DNA of 64,000 nt from Chryseobacterium aureum (GCF_003971235.1 NZ_CP034661.1:3286001-3350000), one strand, 5' to 3'; shown: positions 36,934 through 46,180, numbered from the stretch's first letter. The notes: generated by a model not told the origin, from the sequence alone. A program made the numbers and translations.

Positions 36934-36941
36934 CAAAAATA
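36934..36941 (-). promoter_or_regulatory. -7 element of mnmA promoter
   Basis: Minus strand TATTTTTG (TAnnTTTG), 50 bp before the mnmA start. No clear -33 TTG. Confidence 0.5.
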
Positions 36942-37076
36942 CAACTAAATAAATTCGTAAAAAAACCATAATTTTAAAGATTGATAAAAACGATATACAT
37001 CCAATCAATTTTTTATCTGCCTCTCTGCAGAAGAAAACAGATGAGGACATAACATTGATACAAATAAATAAGATAT

Positions 37077-37604
37077 ATGAAAAAGTTTATTATTTCTGTG
37101 ATGCTGATAGCTTCAGGGTCACTTTTTTCCCAGGTTTCAATAGGCACGCAGGCACAGGAAAGCAGCAAATGGACATTCGGGGGAGGCATCGGACTAGGAT
37201 TTGGGAGTAATAGCTCATTTAATCTACAGGCGTCACCGCGAGTAGGTTACAGACTTACAGAAGATCTTGAAGGAGGAGTTATAGGAAGCGTATCATGGCA
37301 GACCTCCAATTCCTATAAATCTACCATGTTTGGAGTAGGTCCCTTTTTGAACTACTATTTTGCAAGATCATTCTATGTAGGAGCCAATTATCAGCATTTT
37401 TTCATTAATTATAAAGACAAATACTACGATTATAAATACAATACAGAAGAGAATGCACTGTATCTTGGTGGAGGATATATGCAGAGAATCGGTAATAATT
37501 CCTTTATGCAGCTGGGACTGATGTATAATGTACTCTGGAAGCAGAATTCCAGTGTATTTACAAGTGGTCTGATCCCGAATATTGGTTTCGTAGTGGGGCT
37601 TTAA
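37077..37604 (+). CDS. Small outer membrane beta-barrel protein
   Basis: A 175-residue exported protein: signal peptide MKKFIISVMLIASGSLFSQ, then alternating strands with many aromatic girdle residues (GGGIGLGFGSNSSF, SFYVGANYQHFFINYKD, ALYLGGGYMQRIG). It resembles an eight-stranded OmpW/OmpA-like barrel (PF13568-type). No binding function can be read. A 30-bp perfect palindromic terminator follows. Confidence 0.85.
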   Translation: MKKFIISVMLIASGSLFSQVSIGTQAQESSKWTFGGGIGLGFGSNSSFNLQASPRVGYRLTEDLEGGVIGSVSWQTSNSYKSTMFGVGPFLNYYFARSFYVGANYQHFFINYKDKYYDYKYNTEENALYLGGGYMQRIGNNSFMQLGLMYNVLWKQNSSVFTSGLIPNIGFVVGL

Positions 37605-37661
37605 GAGTTCAAAGGGACGTACTGTTGTTCTGACCATTGGCTCCAGCCAAAACCTATAAAA

Positions 37662-37691
37662 AAACACCCCGGAAAATTTTCCGGGGTGTTT
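37662..37691. terminator. Bidirectional terminator, outer membrane protein / clpC
   Basis: A perfect 30-bp palindrome centred between 37676 and 37677, with CACCCCGG / CCGGGGTG in each arm and A/T tails on both sides. Confidence 0.94.
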
Positions 37692-37717
37692 CTATTTACA
37701 ATTACATTATGTATTGG

Positions 37718-40255
37718 TTAAGATTGAGAAGATTTTTCAGCAGCAGATTTTTTCGCTTTCTGCGTTTTGCCGATCAGTCCGTCTTTAGCCTCATTAAGGT
37801 CAAGAACGACGGTTTCTCCTTCATTCAATTGCTTGTTTACCAGCATTTCTGCCAATAAGTCTTCAATGTATTTCTGGATCGCACGTTTTAATGGTCTTGC
37901 TCCAAAATCTTTATCCCATCCTTTTTCAGAAATAAAGTCCTTCGCTTCTTCAGTAAGATCTACTTTATAACCTAATTTCTCAAGTCTGCCATAAAGCTTG
38001 TTCAGTTCAATATCAATAATCTTCTTAATATCATCCTGTACAAGAGAGTTGAAGATCACAATATCATCAATTCTGTTAAGGAATTCCGGTGCAAATGCTT
38101 TTTTAAGAGCATTTTCAATAGTACTTCTCGCTCTGGAGTCTGAAGTGGTCTTCTTTGCAGAAGTTCCGAATCCTACACCGTCTCCGAAGTCTTTAAGATC
38201 TCTTGTTCCGATGTTTGAGGTAAGAATAATGATGGTATTTCTAAAATCTATCTTTCTGCCTAAGCTGTCTGTAACGTGTCCTTCATCCAAAATCTGCAAC
38301 AGAATGTTGAATACATCAGGGTGAGCTTTTTCAATCTCATCCAAAAGAACTACCGCGTAAGGTTTTCTTCTTACCGCTTCCGTTAACTGGCCACCTTCTT
38401 CGTATCCTACGTATCCCGGAGGCGCACCTACCAATCTTGAAACGGCAAATTTCTCCATGTATTCACTCATGTCAATTCTGATCAGAGATTCATCAGATTC
38501 GAAAAGCTCTCTCGCCATTACTTTCGCCAGTTCGGTTTTACCAACCCCGGTTGTTCCAAGGAAAATAAAGGTGCCGATCGGACGGTTAGGATCTTTAAGC
38601 CCGGCTCTGTTTCTTTGAATAGCCTTAACAACTTTCTTCACAGCATCTTCCTGACCGATTACTTTTCCGTTCAGTTTCTCATCCATTTGGGCCAGTTTAT
38701 CAAGCTCGTTCTTACCCACTTTTGTTACCGGAACACCGCTCATCATAGAAACTACTTCTGCTACATTTTCTTCTGTTACGGTTTCTTTTTTCTCCTTTAC
38801 ATCTTTATCCCATTTTTCCTGAGCCGAATTCAGTTCCATCTGAAGACGTTCTTCTTCATCTTTCAGTTTTCGGGCTTCCAAATAGTCCTGAGCTTTTACA
38901 GCCTTCTGCTTCAATTCTTTGATATCTTCGATTTTCTTTTCAAAATCAATGATTTCTGTAGGAACTTTCATGTTTTTGATGTAAACACGGGATCCTGCTT
39001 CGTCCATTGCATCAATTGCTTTGTCTGGTAGGAAACGGTCTGTAATATATCTTGATGTCAGATTGACACAAGCCAGAATAGCTTCCGGAGTATAGATGAC
39101 ATTATGATGCTCTTCATATTTATCTTTGATCTGGTTCAGAATCTGAACAGTTTCATCAATAGAAGTAGGTTCCACCATTACTTTCTGGAATCTTCTTTCT
39201 AATGCTCCGTCTTTTTCAATGTACTGACGGTACTCATCCAGAGTAGTTGCTCCGATGCACTGAATCTCACCTCTTGCCAAAGCTGGTTTGAACATATTGG
39301 AAGCATCTAAACTTCCTGTAGAACTTCCCGCTCCTACAATGGTATGAAGCTCATCAATAAATAAGATGACGTCTCTGTTTTTTTCCAGTTCTGTCATAAT
39401 TGCCTTCATTCTTTCTTCAAACTGACCACGGTATTTCGTTCCGGCTACTAAACTTGCCAGATCTAAAGTGATCACTCGTTTTCCGTAAAGAACTCTGGAT
39501 ACTTTTTTCTGTTGAATTCTTAATGCCAAACCTTCAGCAATGGCAGATTTACCAACTCCCGGCTCCCCGATAAGAAGCGGGTTGTTTTTCTTTCTGCGGG
39601 ATAAGATCTGAGAAACTCTCTCAATTTCTTTTTCACGCCCGATTACTGGGTCCAGCTTTCCATCTCTAGCCAAAGAAGTAAGGTCTCTACCAAAGTTATC
39701 CAATGTAGGCGTTTTACTTTTCGCAGAACCTAGGTTTCCTGTAGGCTTTCTCATTTGCTCAAATTCTTCTCTCTCATCATCATCATCATAGGCACTCATC
39801 TGAGGAGACTGGCCTGAATTTTTAAGCATAGTCTGGTATTCTCTTGAAACTCCTTCGTAGTCGATGTCATAAGCTCCCAGAATATTTGAAGTAGGGTCCT
39901 CATATTTATAAAGAATACCTAAAAGCAGGTGAACGGTATTAATTTCATTGCTTTTATACTGGCGGCATTCTAACTCTGCACGCTTAATGGCATGATCTGC
40001 CATCTTGGTGAAAGAAATATTGGTAACCTCTTCAGAAATAGGATTTAGACTTGCTGTATTTAAAGTTTCAATTTTTCTTCTGATTTGTGTTAAATCCGCA
40101 TTAAGGTTTTGAAGGATTTCTTTTGCAGAGTTTTCCGTTTTTATAATACCTAAAAGTAGATGTTCTGTATTAAGAAATTCACTTTTGAGCCTTTTAGCTT
40201 CGCTTTTGCTTTGTTTGAACACCTGGCTCAAACCTTGTGAAAACTTATAATCCAT
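37718..40255 (-). CDS. clpC: ATP-dependent Clp protease ATP-binding subunit ClpC
   Basis: A Hsp100 unfoldase of about 845 residues that feeds substrates to ClpP. Two Clp-N repeats come first (EHLLLGIIKTENSAKEIL and VHLLLGILYKYEDPTSNIL). AAA-1 follows with Walker A GEPGVGKS, then the UVR-containing middle domain (KAQDYLEARKLKDEEERLQMEL) and AAA-2 with GTTGVGKTELAKV. The UVR segment and overall order identify ClpC rather than ClpB or ClpA. I start it at 40255 (MDYKFSQGLSQVF), since homologues begin there, not 4 codons upstream. The C-terminus ends in a Lys/Ser-rich tail. Confidence 0.95.
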   Translation of the reverse strand: MDYKFSQGLSQVFKQSKSEAKRLKSEFLNTEHLLLGIIKTENSAKEILQNLNADLTQIRRKIETLNTASLNPISEEVTNISFTKMADHAIKRAELECRQYKSNEINTVHLLLGILYKYEDPTSNILGAYDIDYEGVSREYQTMLKNSGQSPQMSAYDDDDEREEFEQMRKPTGNLGSAKSKTPTLDNFGRDLTSLARDGKLDPVIGREKEIERVSQILSRRKKNNPLLIGEPGVGKSAIAEGLALRIQQKKVSRVLYGKRVITLDLASLVAGTKYRGQFEERMKAIMTELEKNRDVILFIDELHTIVGAGSSTGSLDASNMFKPALARGEIQCIGATTLDEYRQYIEKDGALERRFQKVMVEPTSIDETVQILNQIKDKYEEHHNVIYTPEAILACVNLTSRYITDRFLPDKAIDAMDEAGSRVYIKNMKVPTEIIDFEKKIEDIKELKQKAVKAQDYLEARKLKDEEERLQMELNSAQEKWDKDVKEKKETVTEENVAEVVSMMSGVPVTKVGKNELDKLAQMDEKLNGKVIGQEDAVKKVVKAIQRNRAGLKDPNRPIGTFIFLGTTGVGKTELAKVMARELFESDESLIRIDMSEYMEKFAVSRLVGAPPGYVGYEEGGQLTEAVRRKPYAVVLLDEIEKAHPDVFNILLQILDEGHVTDSLGRKIDFRNTIIILTSNIGTRDLKDFGDGVGFGTSAKKTTSDSRARSTIENALKKAFAPEFLNRIDDIVIFNSLVQDDIKKIIDIELNKLYGRLEKLGYKVDLTEEAKDFISEKGWDKDFGARPLKRAIQKYIEDLLAEMLVNKQLNEGETVVLDLNEAKDGLIGKTQKAKKSAAEKSSQS

Positions 40256-40406
40256 AATATATCTCATTAGAACAAAGGCAACATTACCTTTTATTCATTA
40301 TCTAAATTACAAATATTTTACCAAAAATCAATTAATGACTTTATGGCAGAAAAAATTTTATTATCTTATTGAAAATGATTAAGTTTGTTGTCCTTAAATT
40401 TTCCCC

Positions 40407-40631
40407 ATGAATACGGAAATTACTACGTATATAGGCTATTCTGCTTCTCTTTTTATCGTATTGAGTTTCATCCTGAAAGATGTAAAAAAAATAAGGGTGG
40501 TCAACATGATTGGCTGTATTTGTTTTGTCATTTATGGTATCTTTAATGGAATGCTTTGGCCGGTTATCATTCCAAACGGGCTTATTTGTTTCATTCAGAT
40601 CTACTATTTACTATTCGATAAGAAAGATTGA
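40407..40631 (+). CDS. Small three-helix membrane protein, YgjV/SemiSWEET-like
   Basis: A 74-residue protein with three membrane helices (about 6-22, 31-46, 50-69) and the pattern IGYSASLFIVLSFILKDVKKIRVVNMIGC...YGIFNGMLWPVIIPNGL. This resembles the repeat unit of YgjV and SemiSWEET/PQ-loop proteins. A transport role is possible but unproven. Its stop overlaps the ATG of the next glycosyltransferase (TGATG), so translation is probably coupled. Confidence 0.75.
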   Translation: MNTEITTYIGYSASLFIVLSFILKDVKKIRVVNMIGCICFVIYGIFNGMLWPVIIPNGLICFIQIYYLLFDKKD

Positions 40632-41725
40632 TGAAGAAGAAAATAATCATATCTGCGTTTAGTAATCTGTATACCGATCAGAGAATAGAAAAGGTATGCA
40701 AAACCCTTTTTGACAACGGATATCCTATAGAACTCATCGGAAACAACTGGGGAGGAAATGAGAATATGGAACGTCCTTATCCTTTTTCCAGAATAGGATT
40801 GAAATCTAAAAGTTTGAAGACTGCTTATTTTGAGTTCAACTGGAAATTATACAAAGAGCTGAAGAAAAAAGCGGACAAAGATACGATCCTTCATGCCAAT
40901 GACATTGACGCACTTCTGCCAAATTATCTCATTGCCAAAAAACTAGATATTCCTTTGGTCTTTGACAGCCATGAAATTTTTACGGAAATGCCATCGGTAC
41001 AAAACCGCTTTTCACAGAAATTCTGGAGAATGGTGGAGGGAAATCTGGTTCCCCATGTTAAGTTTATGATGACAGAAAGTGAAAGCTATGCCGAATGGTT
41101 TCACGAAAAATACAATGTCAATCCCATCGTTGTCAGAAACATTCCGAGAAAAATACTTTCTGCTCCCGAAATTCTGGACAATCAGCCTAAAATTATTCTG
41201 TATCAAGGGGCCATCAATCAGTCCAGAGGAATTGAAAAAATGATTGTTGCCATGCATCATATTAAAGATGCGGTTTTGAAAATAGCCGGAGATGGGCCTA
41301 AGAAGAAAGAATATGAGGAGCTTGTTGTTCAGGAAAATTTACAGGATAAAGTTTTTTTCCTGGGTAAGCTTAAGCCGGAAAATCTCAGAGAAATAACCAA
41401 AACAGCAGATGTAGGGTTCAGTCTTGAAGAGAATAACGGGGTGAGCTATTATTATTCTCTTCCTAATAAAGTTTGTGATTATATTCAATCCAGAGTACCG
41501 CTTGTGATGATCAATTTCCCGGAGATGCAGCGCATAAGAAATCAGTTCAATGTAGGGGAAATGATCACCGATCATCATCCTGAAACGATAGAAAAAGCAA
41601 TTAATCTTGTTTTGGAGAGGGGAAGAAAGCATTATCAGAGTGAACTGAACAAAGCGGCGGACGTTTTTTGCTGGGAGAATGAGGAAACAAAAATCCTGCA
41701 GCTTTTTGAACAGGCATCTCGTTAA
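40631..41725 (+). CDS. Glycosyltransferase, family 4 type
   Basis: A 364-residue GT-B glycosyltransferase. The N-terminal domain includes NLYTDQRIEKVCKTLFDNGYPIELIGNNWGG, with DSHEIFTE in the linker. The C-terminal nucleotide-sugar domain has LYQGAINQSRGIEKMIVAM, KIAGDGPKKKEYEELV and VGFSLEENNGVSYYYSLPNKVCDYIQ. The sugar and acceptor are unknown; a role in lipopolysaccharide or capsule is likely for a genomic neighbourhood with two more sugar transferases. I chose ATG at 40631, which overlaps the preceding stop by 1 nt, over a TTG 3 bp upstream. Confidence 0.88.
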   Translation: MKKKIIISAFSNLYTDQRIEKVCKTLFDNGYPIELIGNNWGGNENMERPYPFSRIGLKSKSLKTAYFEFNWKLYKELKKKADKDTILHANDIDALLPNYLIAKKLDIPLVFDSHEIFTEMPSVQNRFSQKFWRMVEGNLVPHVKFMMTESESYAEWFHEKYNVNPIVVRNIPRKILSAPEILDNQPKIILYQGAINQSRGIEKMIVAMHHIKDAVLKIAGDGPKKKEYEELVVQENLQDKVFFLGKLKPENLREITKTADVGFSLEENNGVSYYYSLPNKVCDYIQSRVPLVMINFPEMQRIRNQFNVGEMITDHHPETIEKAINLVLERGRKHYQSELNKAADVFCWENEETKILQLFEQASR

Positions 41726-41744
41726 TAAATTTTACAAAATTGGT

Positions 41745-41752
41745 TATCTTTG
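41745..41752 (+). promoter_or_regulatory. -7 element of sufE promoter
   Basis: TATCTTTG (TAnnTTTG) 22 bp before the sufE ATG, in the gap after the glycosyltransferase. Confidence 0.55.
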
Positions 41753-41773
41753 CACAAAGAAATTTGATTTAAA

Positions 41774-42193
41774 ATGACCATTAAAGAAAAACAGCAGGAA
41801 ATAATCGAAGAATTCGCTTTTCTTGAAGACTGGGAGCAAAAGTACGAGTACATTATTGATCTTGGAAAAGAACTGAAGGGCTTACCGGAAGAAAGAAAGA
41901 CAGAGGAGAACCTGATTAAAGGCTGCCAGAGCAAAGTTTGGATCGATGCCGAATTTAAAGACGGAAAGCTTTTCTTTAATGCTGATTCTGATGGTATTCT
42001 GCCCAAAGGAATCGTTTCTCTTTTAGTAAGTATTTATAGTGGACATTCTACTCAGGAAATCCTGGATTCTGATTTTGATTTTATTGCAGAAATAGGATTG
42101 CAGGAATTTCTTTCGCCATCCAGAGCCAATGGATTAATGGCGATGACAAAGCAGATCAAGTTTTATGCAGTTGCTTATCAACTGAAATCATAA
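41774..42193 (+). CDS. sufE: Cysteine desulfurase sulfur acceptor SufE
   Basis: A 139-residue SufE-family protein that accepts sulfur from the cysteine desulfurase SufS for Fe-S cluster assembly. The active cysteine is Cys51 in KGCQSKVWIDAEF, the equivalent of E. coli SufE Cys51. The rest of the sequence, including SPSRANGLMAMTKQIKFYA, fits. No other suf gene is near, so it is separated from the main operon. Confidence 0.93.
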   Translation: MTIKEKQQEIIEEFAFLEDWEQKYEYIIDLGKELKGLPEERKTEENLIKGCQSKVWIDAEFKDGKLFFNADSDGILPKGIVSLLVSIYSGHSTQEILDSDFDFIAEIGLQEFLSPSRANGLMAMTKQIKFYAVAYQLKS

Positions 42194-42195
42194 CC

Positions 42196-43167
42196 GTGAC
42201 CAGAATTCTAGCATATCGTTTTTCCGCATTCGGAGATGTTGCGATGACCGTACCTGTTTTCAGAGAGTTTCTGGAGCAGAACCCCGGTGTGGAAATTATT
42301 ATGGTTTCCAGGAAAAATTTTGAAGCCTTATTTGCCGGAATTCCTAATGTAACCTTTAAAGGGATAGATCTGGATGATTATAAAGGCTTCTTTGGGCTGA
42401 GGAAGCTGAGTAATGAGCTGATCAGAGAATTTAAACCGGATTATGTGGCCAATCTTCATGATGTAATCCGGACGAAAATATTAGACAGAATATACAGAAG
42501 GAAAGGTCTTAAGGTTTTTAAAATAGATAAGGGAAAAGAAGAGAAAGAGCATCTTACAGATGTCTGGAATCTGGAAAAAGTACAGCTGAAAAAAACGGTA
42601 GAACGTTACGCTGATGTTTTTCGAAATATGGGCTTCACAATAGAGCTTTCCCATCAATTGAGACCTGTTCCCGGGCATAAGTCAGGAATTGGATTTGCTC
42701 CTTTTGCCCAACATAAGGGGAAAATGCTGCCTCTGGATAAATCTTATGAGCTGGTAAGAATTCTGGCTAAAAAACATACGGTATATTTCTTTGGCGGAGG
42801 AAAAAAAGAAAAGGAAACGCTTGAAAAATGGGAGCGTGAGATTCCCAATACAAAAAATCTTGCCGGAACATTAAACCTTACAGAAGAGCTCAACCATATT
42901 GGCGGACTTGAACTGATGATTTCTATGGATTCTGCAAATATGCACCTTGCCAGTCTTATGGGCACCCGATGTATCTCTATTTGGGGAGCGACTCATCCTT
43001 ATGCCGGATTTTTAGGATTCGGACAGCGTGAAGAGGATGTTGTACAGGTGAAAGACCTTAGCTGCAGGCCGTGTTCTGTTTTCGGAGATAAGGAATGTTT
43101 CAGAGGCGATTGGGCCTGTCTTGAAGAGTTTGATATTCAGGGCGTGGTAGACAGGGTTAATTCTTAA
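42196..43167 (+). CDS. Glycosyltransferase family 9 (heptosyltransferase-like)
   Basis: A 323-residue GT-B protein of the ADP-heptose:LPS heptosyltransferase type. The N-terminal RFSAFGDVAMTVPVFREF is the usual family 9 opening. The C-terminal part has GIGFAPFAQHKGKMLPLDKS and the nucleotide-binding NLAGTLNLTEE and MISMDSANMHLASLMGTRCISIWGATHP blocks. It probably adds a sugar to the lipopolysaccharide core. The start is GTG at 42196, 2 bp after sufE, so the two are cotranscribed. The 3' end overlaps the convergent glycosyltransferase gene by 11 bp. Confidence 0.9.
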   Translation: MTRILAYRFSAFGDVAMTVPVFREFLEQNPGVEIIMVSRKNFEALFAGIPNVTFKGIDLDDYKGFFGLRKLSNELIREFKPDYVANLHDVIRTKILDRIYRRKGLKVFKIDKGKEEKEHLTDVWNLEKVQLKKTVERYADVFRNMGFTIELSHQLRPVPGHKSGIGFAPFAQHKGKMLPLDKSYELVRILAKKHTVYFFGGGKKEKETLEKWEREIPNTKNLAGTLNLTEELNHIGGLELMISMDSANMHLASLMGTRCISIWGATHPYAGFLGFGQREEDVVQVKDLSCRPCSVFGDKECFRGDWACLEEFDIQGVVDRVNS

Positions 43168-44278
43168 AGATCGTGCTGATCATTTCTTCGGCTTTTCCTT
43201 TGTCCGAATGGGTATTTTCTAATATATTCCTTCTGTTTTCAGCATCATGGTATTCTTTTTCAGCTGAGGTGATAATGTGTTGGCGTATCTCGGTCATATC
43301 AGTTCCATACAGGCATAAGTTTGTTAAAACAGGATCATCTGTAATATTTCCGTTAATAATTACAAAACGGCTGTTGTAAAGCGTGTTGAACAGCTTTACT
43401 TTAGTGCCCGAATTCTGATAGGAGATCAGAATATTGCCGTGGGCATTTTCCAAAAGGCTGTGAAGTTTTTCCGTAGTCTGGATAGAAGTTAGGCTGATAT
43501 TCTGAATTGCTGAGATTTTTCTTTTAATACCTTCGCCGGCACGGTCAGAAGCCACCACTAATTTGTATTGCGGAAGAGTTTTAAATAGATCTATAGTTTC
43601 ATTCAAAGCTCTTTTGTTATCGGCAGTCGTAAGATCTCCGTGAAAGAGGAAATAATTTCCTTTTTTATCTAATTGTTTTACCGACTGGTTACCATGAAAT
43701 AGGTGAATTAACTGCGCATTTCCCGAATAGTTTTCTACTTCTTTGTATTCCTTTTCAGACAGGCAGAACACAGCTTCAAATTTCTTCAACATCTTTTTCT
43801 GATATCCGGCATATTTTAAAGATTCAATCCTGTAAATAAGCTTTTTGAATAGATTCTTTTCTGATAAAGAAAGCCCTTTATAGTACTCTGTTTCGTTGTT
43901 GTGGTGGCGAAGGTAGAGTGGATGCTCTTTATCCTTCAAAAACTGTATGATATAAGTAGTCTGTAAGCCCTCAAATAATAAGGGAGCTTTTATCTTTTCG
44001 ATATTTTTAATGAGATCTTCAGAACCTCTGATAGCAGCAGCGAAAGGTGTTCCTGAAAAATAAACGAGCGGATTCTTTTTCTTTTTATAAAAAAAAATAT
44101 TTTCCGTGATTTCTTTAACTTCCGGATCAATCTTGTCAGGGATCTGATCTATAAAACAATGAAGGTGAATTTTTATTCCCAGATCAGATAAAGCCTTAAT
44201 CTTGTAATACACATCAATAATACCACCATAAGAAGGAGGGTAGGGGTAATTAAATGATATGATATGAAGTTCTTTCAC
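43157..44278 (-). CDS. Glycosyltransferase, GT4-like
   Basis: A 373-residue glycosyltransferase-like protein. The N-terminal ISFNYPYPPSYGGIIDVYYKIKALSDLG is the typical GT-B loop for acceptor binding. The C-terminal half has NYFLFHGDLTTADNKRALNETIDLFKTLP and YQNSGTKVKLFNTLYNSRFVI. Conserved catalytic residues of classical GT4 (EX7E) are weak, so it may belong to a diverged group. It is the last chromosomal gene before the mobile element and has a TACCTTTG promoter element 24 bp upstream. Confidence 0.82.
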   Translation of the reverse strand: MKELHIISFNYPYPPSYGGIIDVYYKIKALSDLGIKIHLHCFIDQIPDKIDPEVKEITENIFFYKKKKNPLVYFSGTPFAAAIRGSEDLIKNIEKIKAPLLFEGLQTTYIIQFLKDKEHPLYLRHHNNETEYYKGLSLSEKNLFKKLIYRIESLKYAGYQKKMLKKFEAVFCLSEKEYKEVENYSGNAQLIHLFHGNQSVKQLDKKGNYFLFHGDLTTADNKRALNETIDLFKTLPQYKLVVASDRAGEGIKRKISAIQNISLTSIQTTEKLHSLLENAHGNILISYQNSGTKVKLFNTLYNSRFVIINGNITDDPVLTNLCLYGTDMTEIRQHIITSAEKEYHDAENRRNILENTHSDKGKAEEMISTIFKN

Positions 44279-44301
44279 GTAAGCCGAATTCAGTTGAAGG
44301 G

Positions 44302-44309
44302 CAAAGGTA
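44302..44309 (-). promoter_or_regulatory. -7 element of the glycosyltransferase promoter
   Basis: TACCTTTG on the minus strand (TAnnTTTG), 23 bp before the start codon at 44278. It lies between the gene and the tRNA terminator, so the gene kept its own promoter when the mobile element inserted. Confidence 0.6.
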
Positions 44310-44362
44310 AATAAATATGGGGAAAAGTGGAGTGTCGCTTTAATTTGCTCAGTGTAAAAATA

Positions 44363-44396
44363 AAAAAAACCTCCCAGAAATCTGAGAGATTTTTTG
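44363..44396 (-). terminator. Terminator of the interrupted tRNA locus
   Basis: On the minus strand, directly after the tRNA-like 3' end (44395-44413), there is a stem CTCTCAGA / TCTGGGAG with one G-U pair followed by a run of eight T. This is how a tRNA gene would end. Confidence 0.75.
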
Positions 44397-44413
44397 TGGG
44401 TCCTGAGGGATTC
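44395..44413 (-). other. tRNA 3'-end fragment, probable att site at the left end of the mobile element
   Basis: On the minus strand the sequence reads GAATCCCTCAGGACCCACA. This equals the last four T-loop bases (GAAT), the T-stem strand CCCTC, an acceptor strand AGGACCC and a discriminator A. It stops within the T loop, so no complete tRNA exists here. Such a fragment is the normal scar of a tyrosine-recombinase element integrated in a tRNA gene. The complete tRNA should lie beyond 64000, next to the integrase. Confidence 0.75.
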
Positions 44414-44503
44414 TCTCTCTATTGTATTACATATTGATATTTAATATTTTACATGTTTTTCTTAATGAGGGTATACCTGAAAGTATGCCTTTTCACTTTA
44501 AAG

Positions 44504-45232
44504 TTAATTACTTTGTTTTTTGTCAGAATATAACTCTTCAATAGTATCACTTTGCCAAAATTCTTTGGAATTAGCATCCATGATACTGAGTTTTCCTTCC
44601 CCATAACCTGCTCCAGTATCTAAATTCCATATATTGTATTTATTTATTGGTTCTGTTTCATCCCAATTAAGTGTAGGAGTATGACCTATAAATATTTCTT
44701 TATGGACTTCAAATATTCTGAATTCTTTTGGAAGCTGTTCAGTTTTATTATCCATAGCTTGTTTCCATAGGCTCCTATCCCAATAGTATGTATCAGAGCT
44801 ATCATATCCTAAACCTTGATGAGATGTAAATCCTGCATGAACATAACCTCTATTCTTAGTGTCAATATAGAAATCAAACATTTCATTGAAGAAGTTCAAA
44901 TGAGATTCTTCATTAGTATATCCTGTATTGATATAAGATTCTACAGTAGCTTTTCCTCCCTGCATCAACCATTCCATCTTTGGTATTCCTCCTTTTAGCC
45001 ATTCTTGGCAAAATACATCATGGTTTCCTCTTATAAATAGAGGTTTATAGAGGCATTCTTCCGAAAGGTCTATGTATAACTGGACTAATTCAGCACTTTC
45101 TGTACCTCTATCAACTACATCTCCTAAGTTTATTAATAAGTCTTCATTAGGATTGAAACTGCATCTTTCCAAAACTTGTTTTACAGCTTTTAAAGCTCCG
45201 TGATTGTCACTGGTAATAAGTATTCTTCCCAT
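44504..45232 (-). CDS. Calcineurin-like metallophosphoesterase
   Basis: A 242-residue phosphoesterase resembling bacteriophage lambda PPase and ApaH-like enzymes. All metal motifs are present: Asp9-x-His11, GDVVDRG at 37-43, GNHD at 69-72, then VHAGF and a late GHTPT. It may dephosphorylate phosphoproteins or cleave Ap4A-type nucleotides; the substrate is not deducible. Phages and mobile elements often carry such genes. It is the first gene inside the element. Confidence 0.85.
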   Translation of the reverse strand: MGRILITSDNHGALKAVKQVLERCSFNPNEDLLINLGDVVDRGTESAELVQLYIDLSEECLYKPLFIRGNHDVFCQEWLKGGIPKMEWLMQGGKATVESYINTGYTNEESHLNFFNEMFDFYIDTKNRGYVHAGFTSHQGLGYDSSDTYYWDRSLWKQAMDNKTEQLPKEFRIFEVHKEIFIGHTPTLNWDETEPINKYNIWNLDTGAGYGEGKLSIMDANSKEFWQSDTIEELYSDKKQSN

Positions 45233-45273
45233 TTTTAATGTTTTTTATTAATGTTAATAATGATTTAAAAGCT

Positions 45274-45696
45274 TTATTCCAGTAGGACTTTTATGTAAGT
45301 AAAGGAGTTTGAAAAGTAAATCAACCTTATTTCTTTACTTATAGGGAAAAAGGTACTCCAATAAGTCACCTTACTAGTTATGAACTTGTGAATGATCATA
45401 CCATCAGGAAGAATTTCAAGGTTCACTCTAGTGGCTCTTTCTGATAAGGCTTTGTTGAGCCTATTATAATAATGTTCAGATTTCTTATCAAACTCAAGGA
45501 TTACAACTTCCAGTATATCCCAATAGAATATAAGCTCTGTTCTGTGAGGTATGAAATTTAAAAACCTTTTAATCTCACTTCCTACCCACAAGTAACTACA
45601 ATAAGAATTATCAGGGATACTGTCTGCTATACTCATGAGATTTAGCTCCCAGTTGTCATATTGGTAACCTATACGGAATGGTATTTTAGGTTTCAT
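45274..45696 (-). CDS. Uncharacterised element protein
   Basis: About 140 residues from ATG at 45696 (MKPKIPFRIGYQYDNWELN). I preferred this start because the upstream alternative begins before the terminator at 45713-45738 that ends the neighbouring gene. The sequence is rich in aromatic residues and strand-forming stretches (HRTELIFYWDILEVVILEF, EIRLIYFSNSFTYIKVLLE). No signal peptide or motif is apparent and I do not recognise it. Confidence 0.65.
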   Translation of the reverse strand: MKPKIPFRIGYQYDNWELNLMSIADSIPDNSYCSYLWVGSEIKRFLNFIPHRTELIFYWDILEVVILEFDKKSEHYYNRLNKALSERATRVNLEILPDGMIIHKFITSKVTYWSTFFPISKEIRLIYFSNSFTYIKVLLE

Positions 45697-45712
45697 TTTA
45701 GTTTTGATATTA

Positions 45713-45738
45713 AAAAAACCACCTGCTTTGAGGTGGTT
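45713..45738 (-). terminator. Terminator downstream of the adhesin-E-like gene
   Basis: Stem AACCACCT (minus) / AGGTGGTT with loop CAAAGC and a T run on the minus strand after the stem. It ends the minus-strand gene at 45765-46169. Confidence 0.8.
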
Positions 45739-45764
45739 AAGTCTGTTATTTATTAATGAACAGT

Positions 45765-46169
45765 TTATTCCTTTGAACAAATAGTTTCATAGATCCCCTC
45801 CATAAGTGAATCTGGAACTACATTCTCAATTGATGAGGGTATGTTATTAGACCATATTACTTCACCATGTTTATTGTATTTGATTGTATTTAGAATTTGA
45901 TAAGTATTGTTTTGACATGATATGTCAAACAATGTTAATACTTTACCTCCTCCAGAGCTAATTAATTTACCTTTTTTGTTTTTGACTTGCTTAGATTCAG
46001 CGGTGTATTTTATCCATACCTTTTGTGATATTCCATACAGATTGTTTCCTTCCAGTTTATAGTAGTAATCAACTCCTTTTTTGTCTGTTGTGGCATATTG
46101 GAATACATTCTGTTGAGAGTGAAGATATGCTGAAAGTACTATGGTGAATAGTATTAATATTTTTCTCAT
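45765..46169 (-). CDS. Secreted protein with adhesin-E-like domain
   Basis: A 134-residue exported protein with signal peptide MRKILILFTIVLSAYLHSQ. The body has the pattern of the surface-adhesin E family (PF16747): VWIKYTAESKQ, LFDISCQNNTYQILNTIKYNKHGEVIWS and late VVPDSLMEGIYETIC with two paired-looking cysteines. An IS3-family element sits only 11 bp upstream of the start codon, so its natural promoter has been displaced. The preceding gene 47459 was probably its operon partner before the insertion. Confidence 0.78.
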   Translation of the reverse strand: MRKILILFTIVLSAYLHSQQNVFQYATTDKKGVDYYYKLEGNNLYGISQKVWIKYTAESKQVKNKKGKLISSGGGKVLTLFDISCQNNTYQILNTIKYNKHGEVIWSNNIPSSIENVVPDSLMEGIYETICSKE

Positions 46170-46180
46170 TATTGGCTAAG

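Noticed and set aside
44395..44480. Complete tRNA gene at the element edge
   Set aside because: Only the T-arm 3' half and acceptor strand are present; the sequence diverges inside the T loop, so it is a fragment.
45697..45780. Upstream start of the gene at 45274
   Set aside because: It would place the start inside and before the terminator of the neighbouring gene; the ATG at 45696 is preferred.
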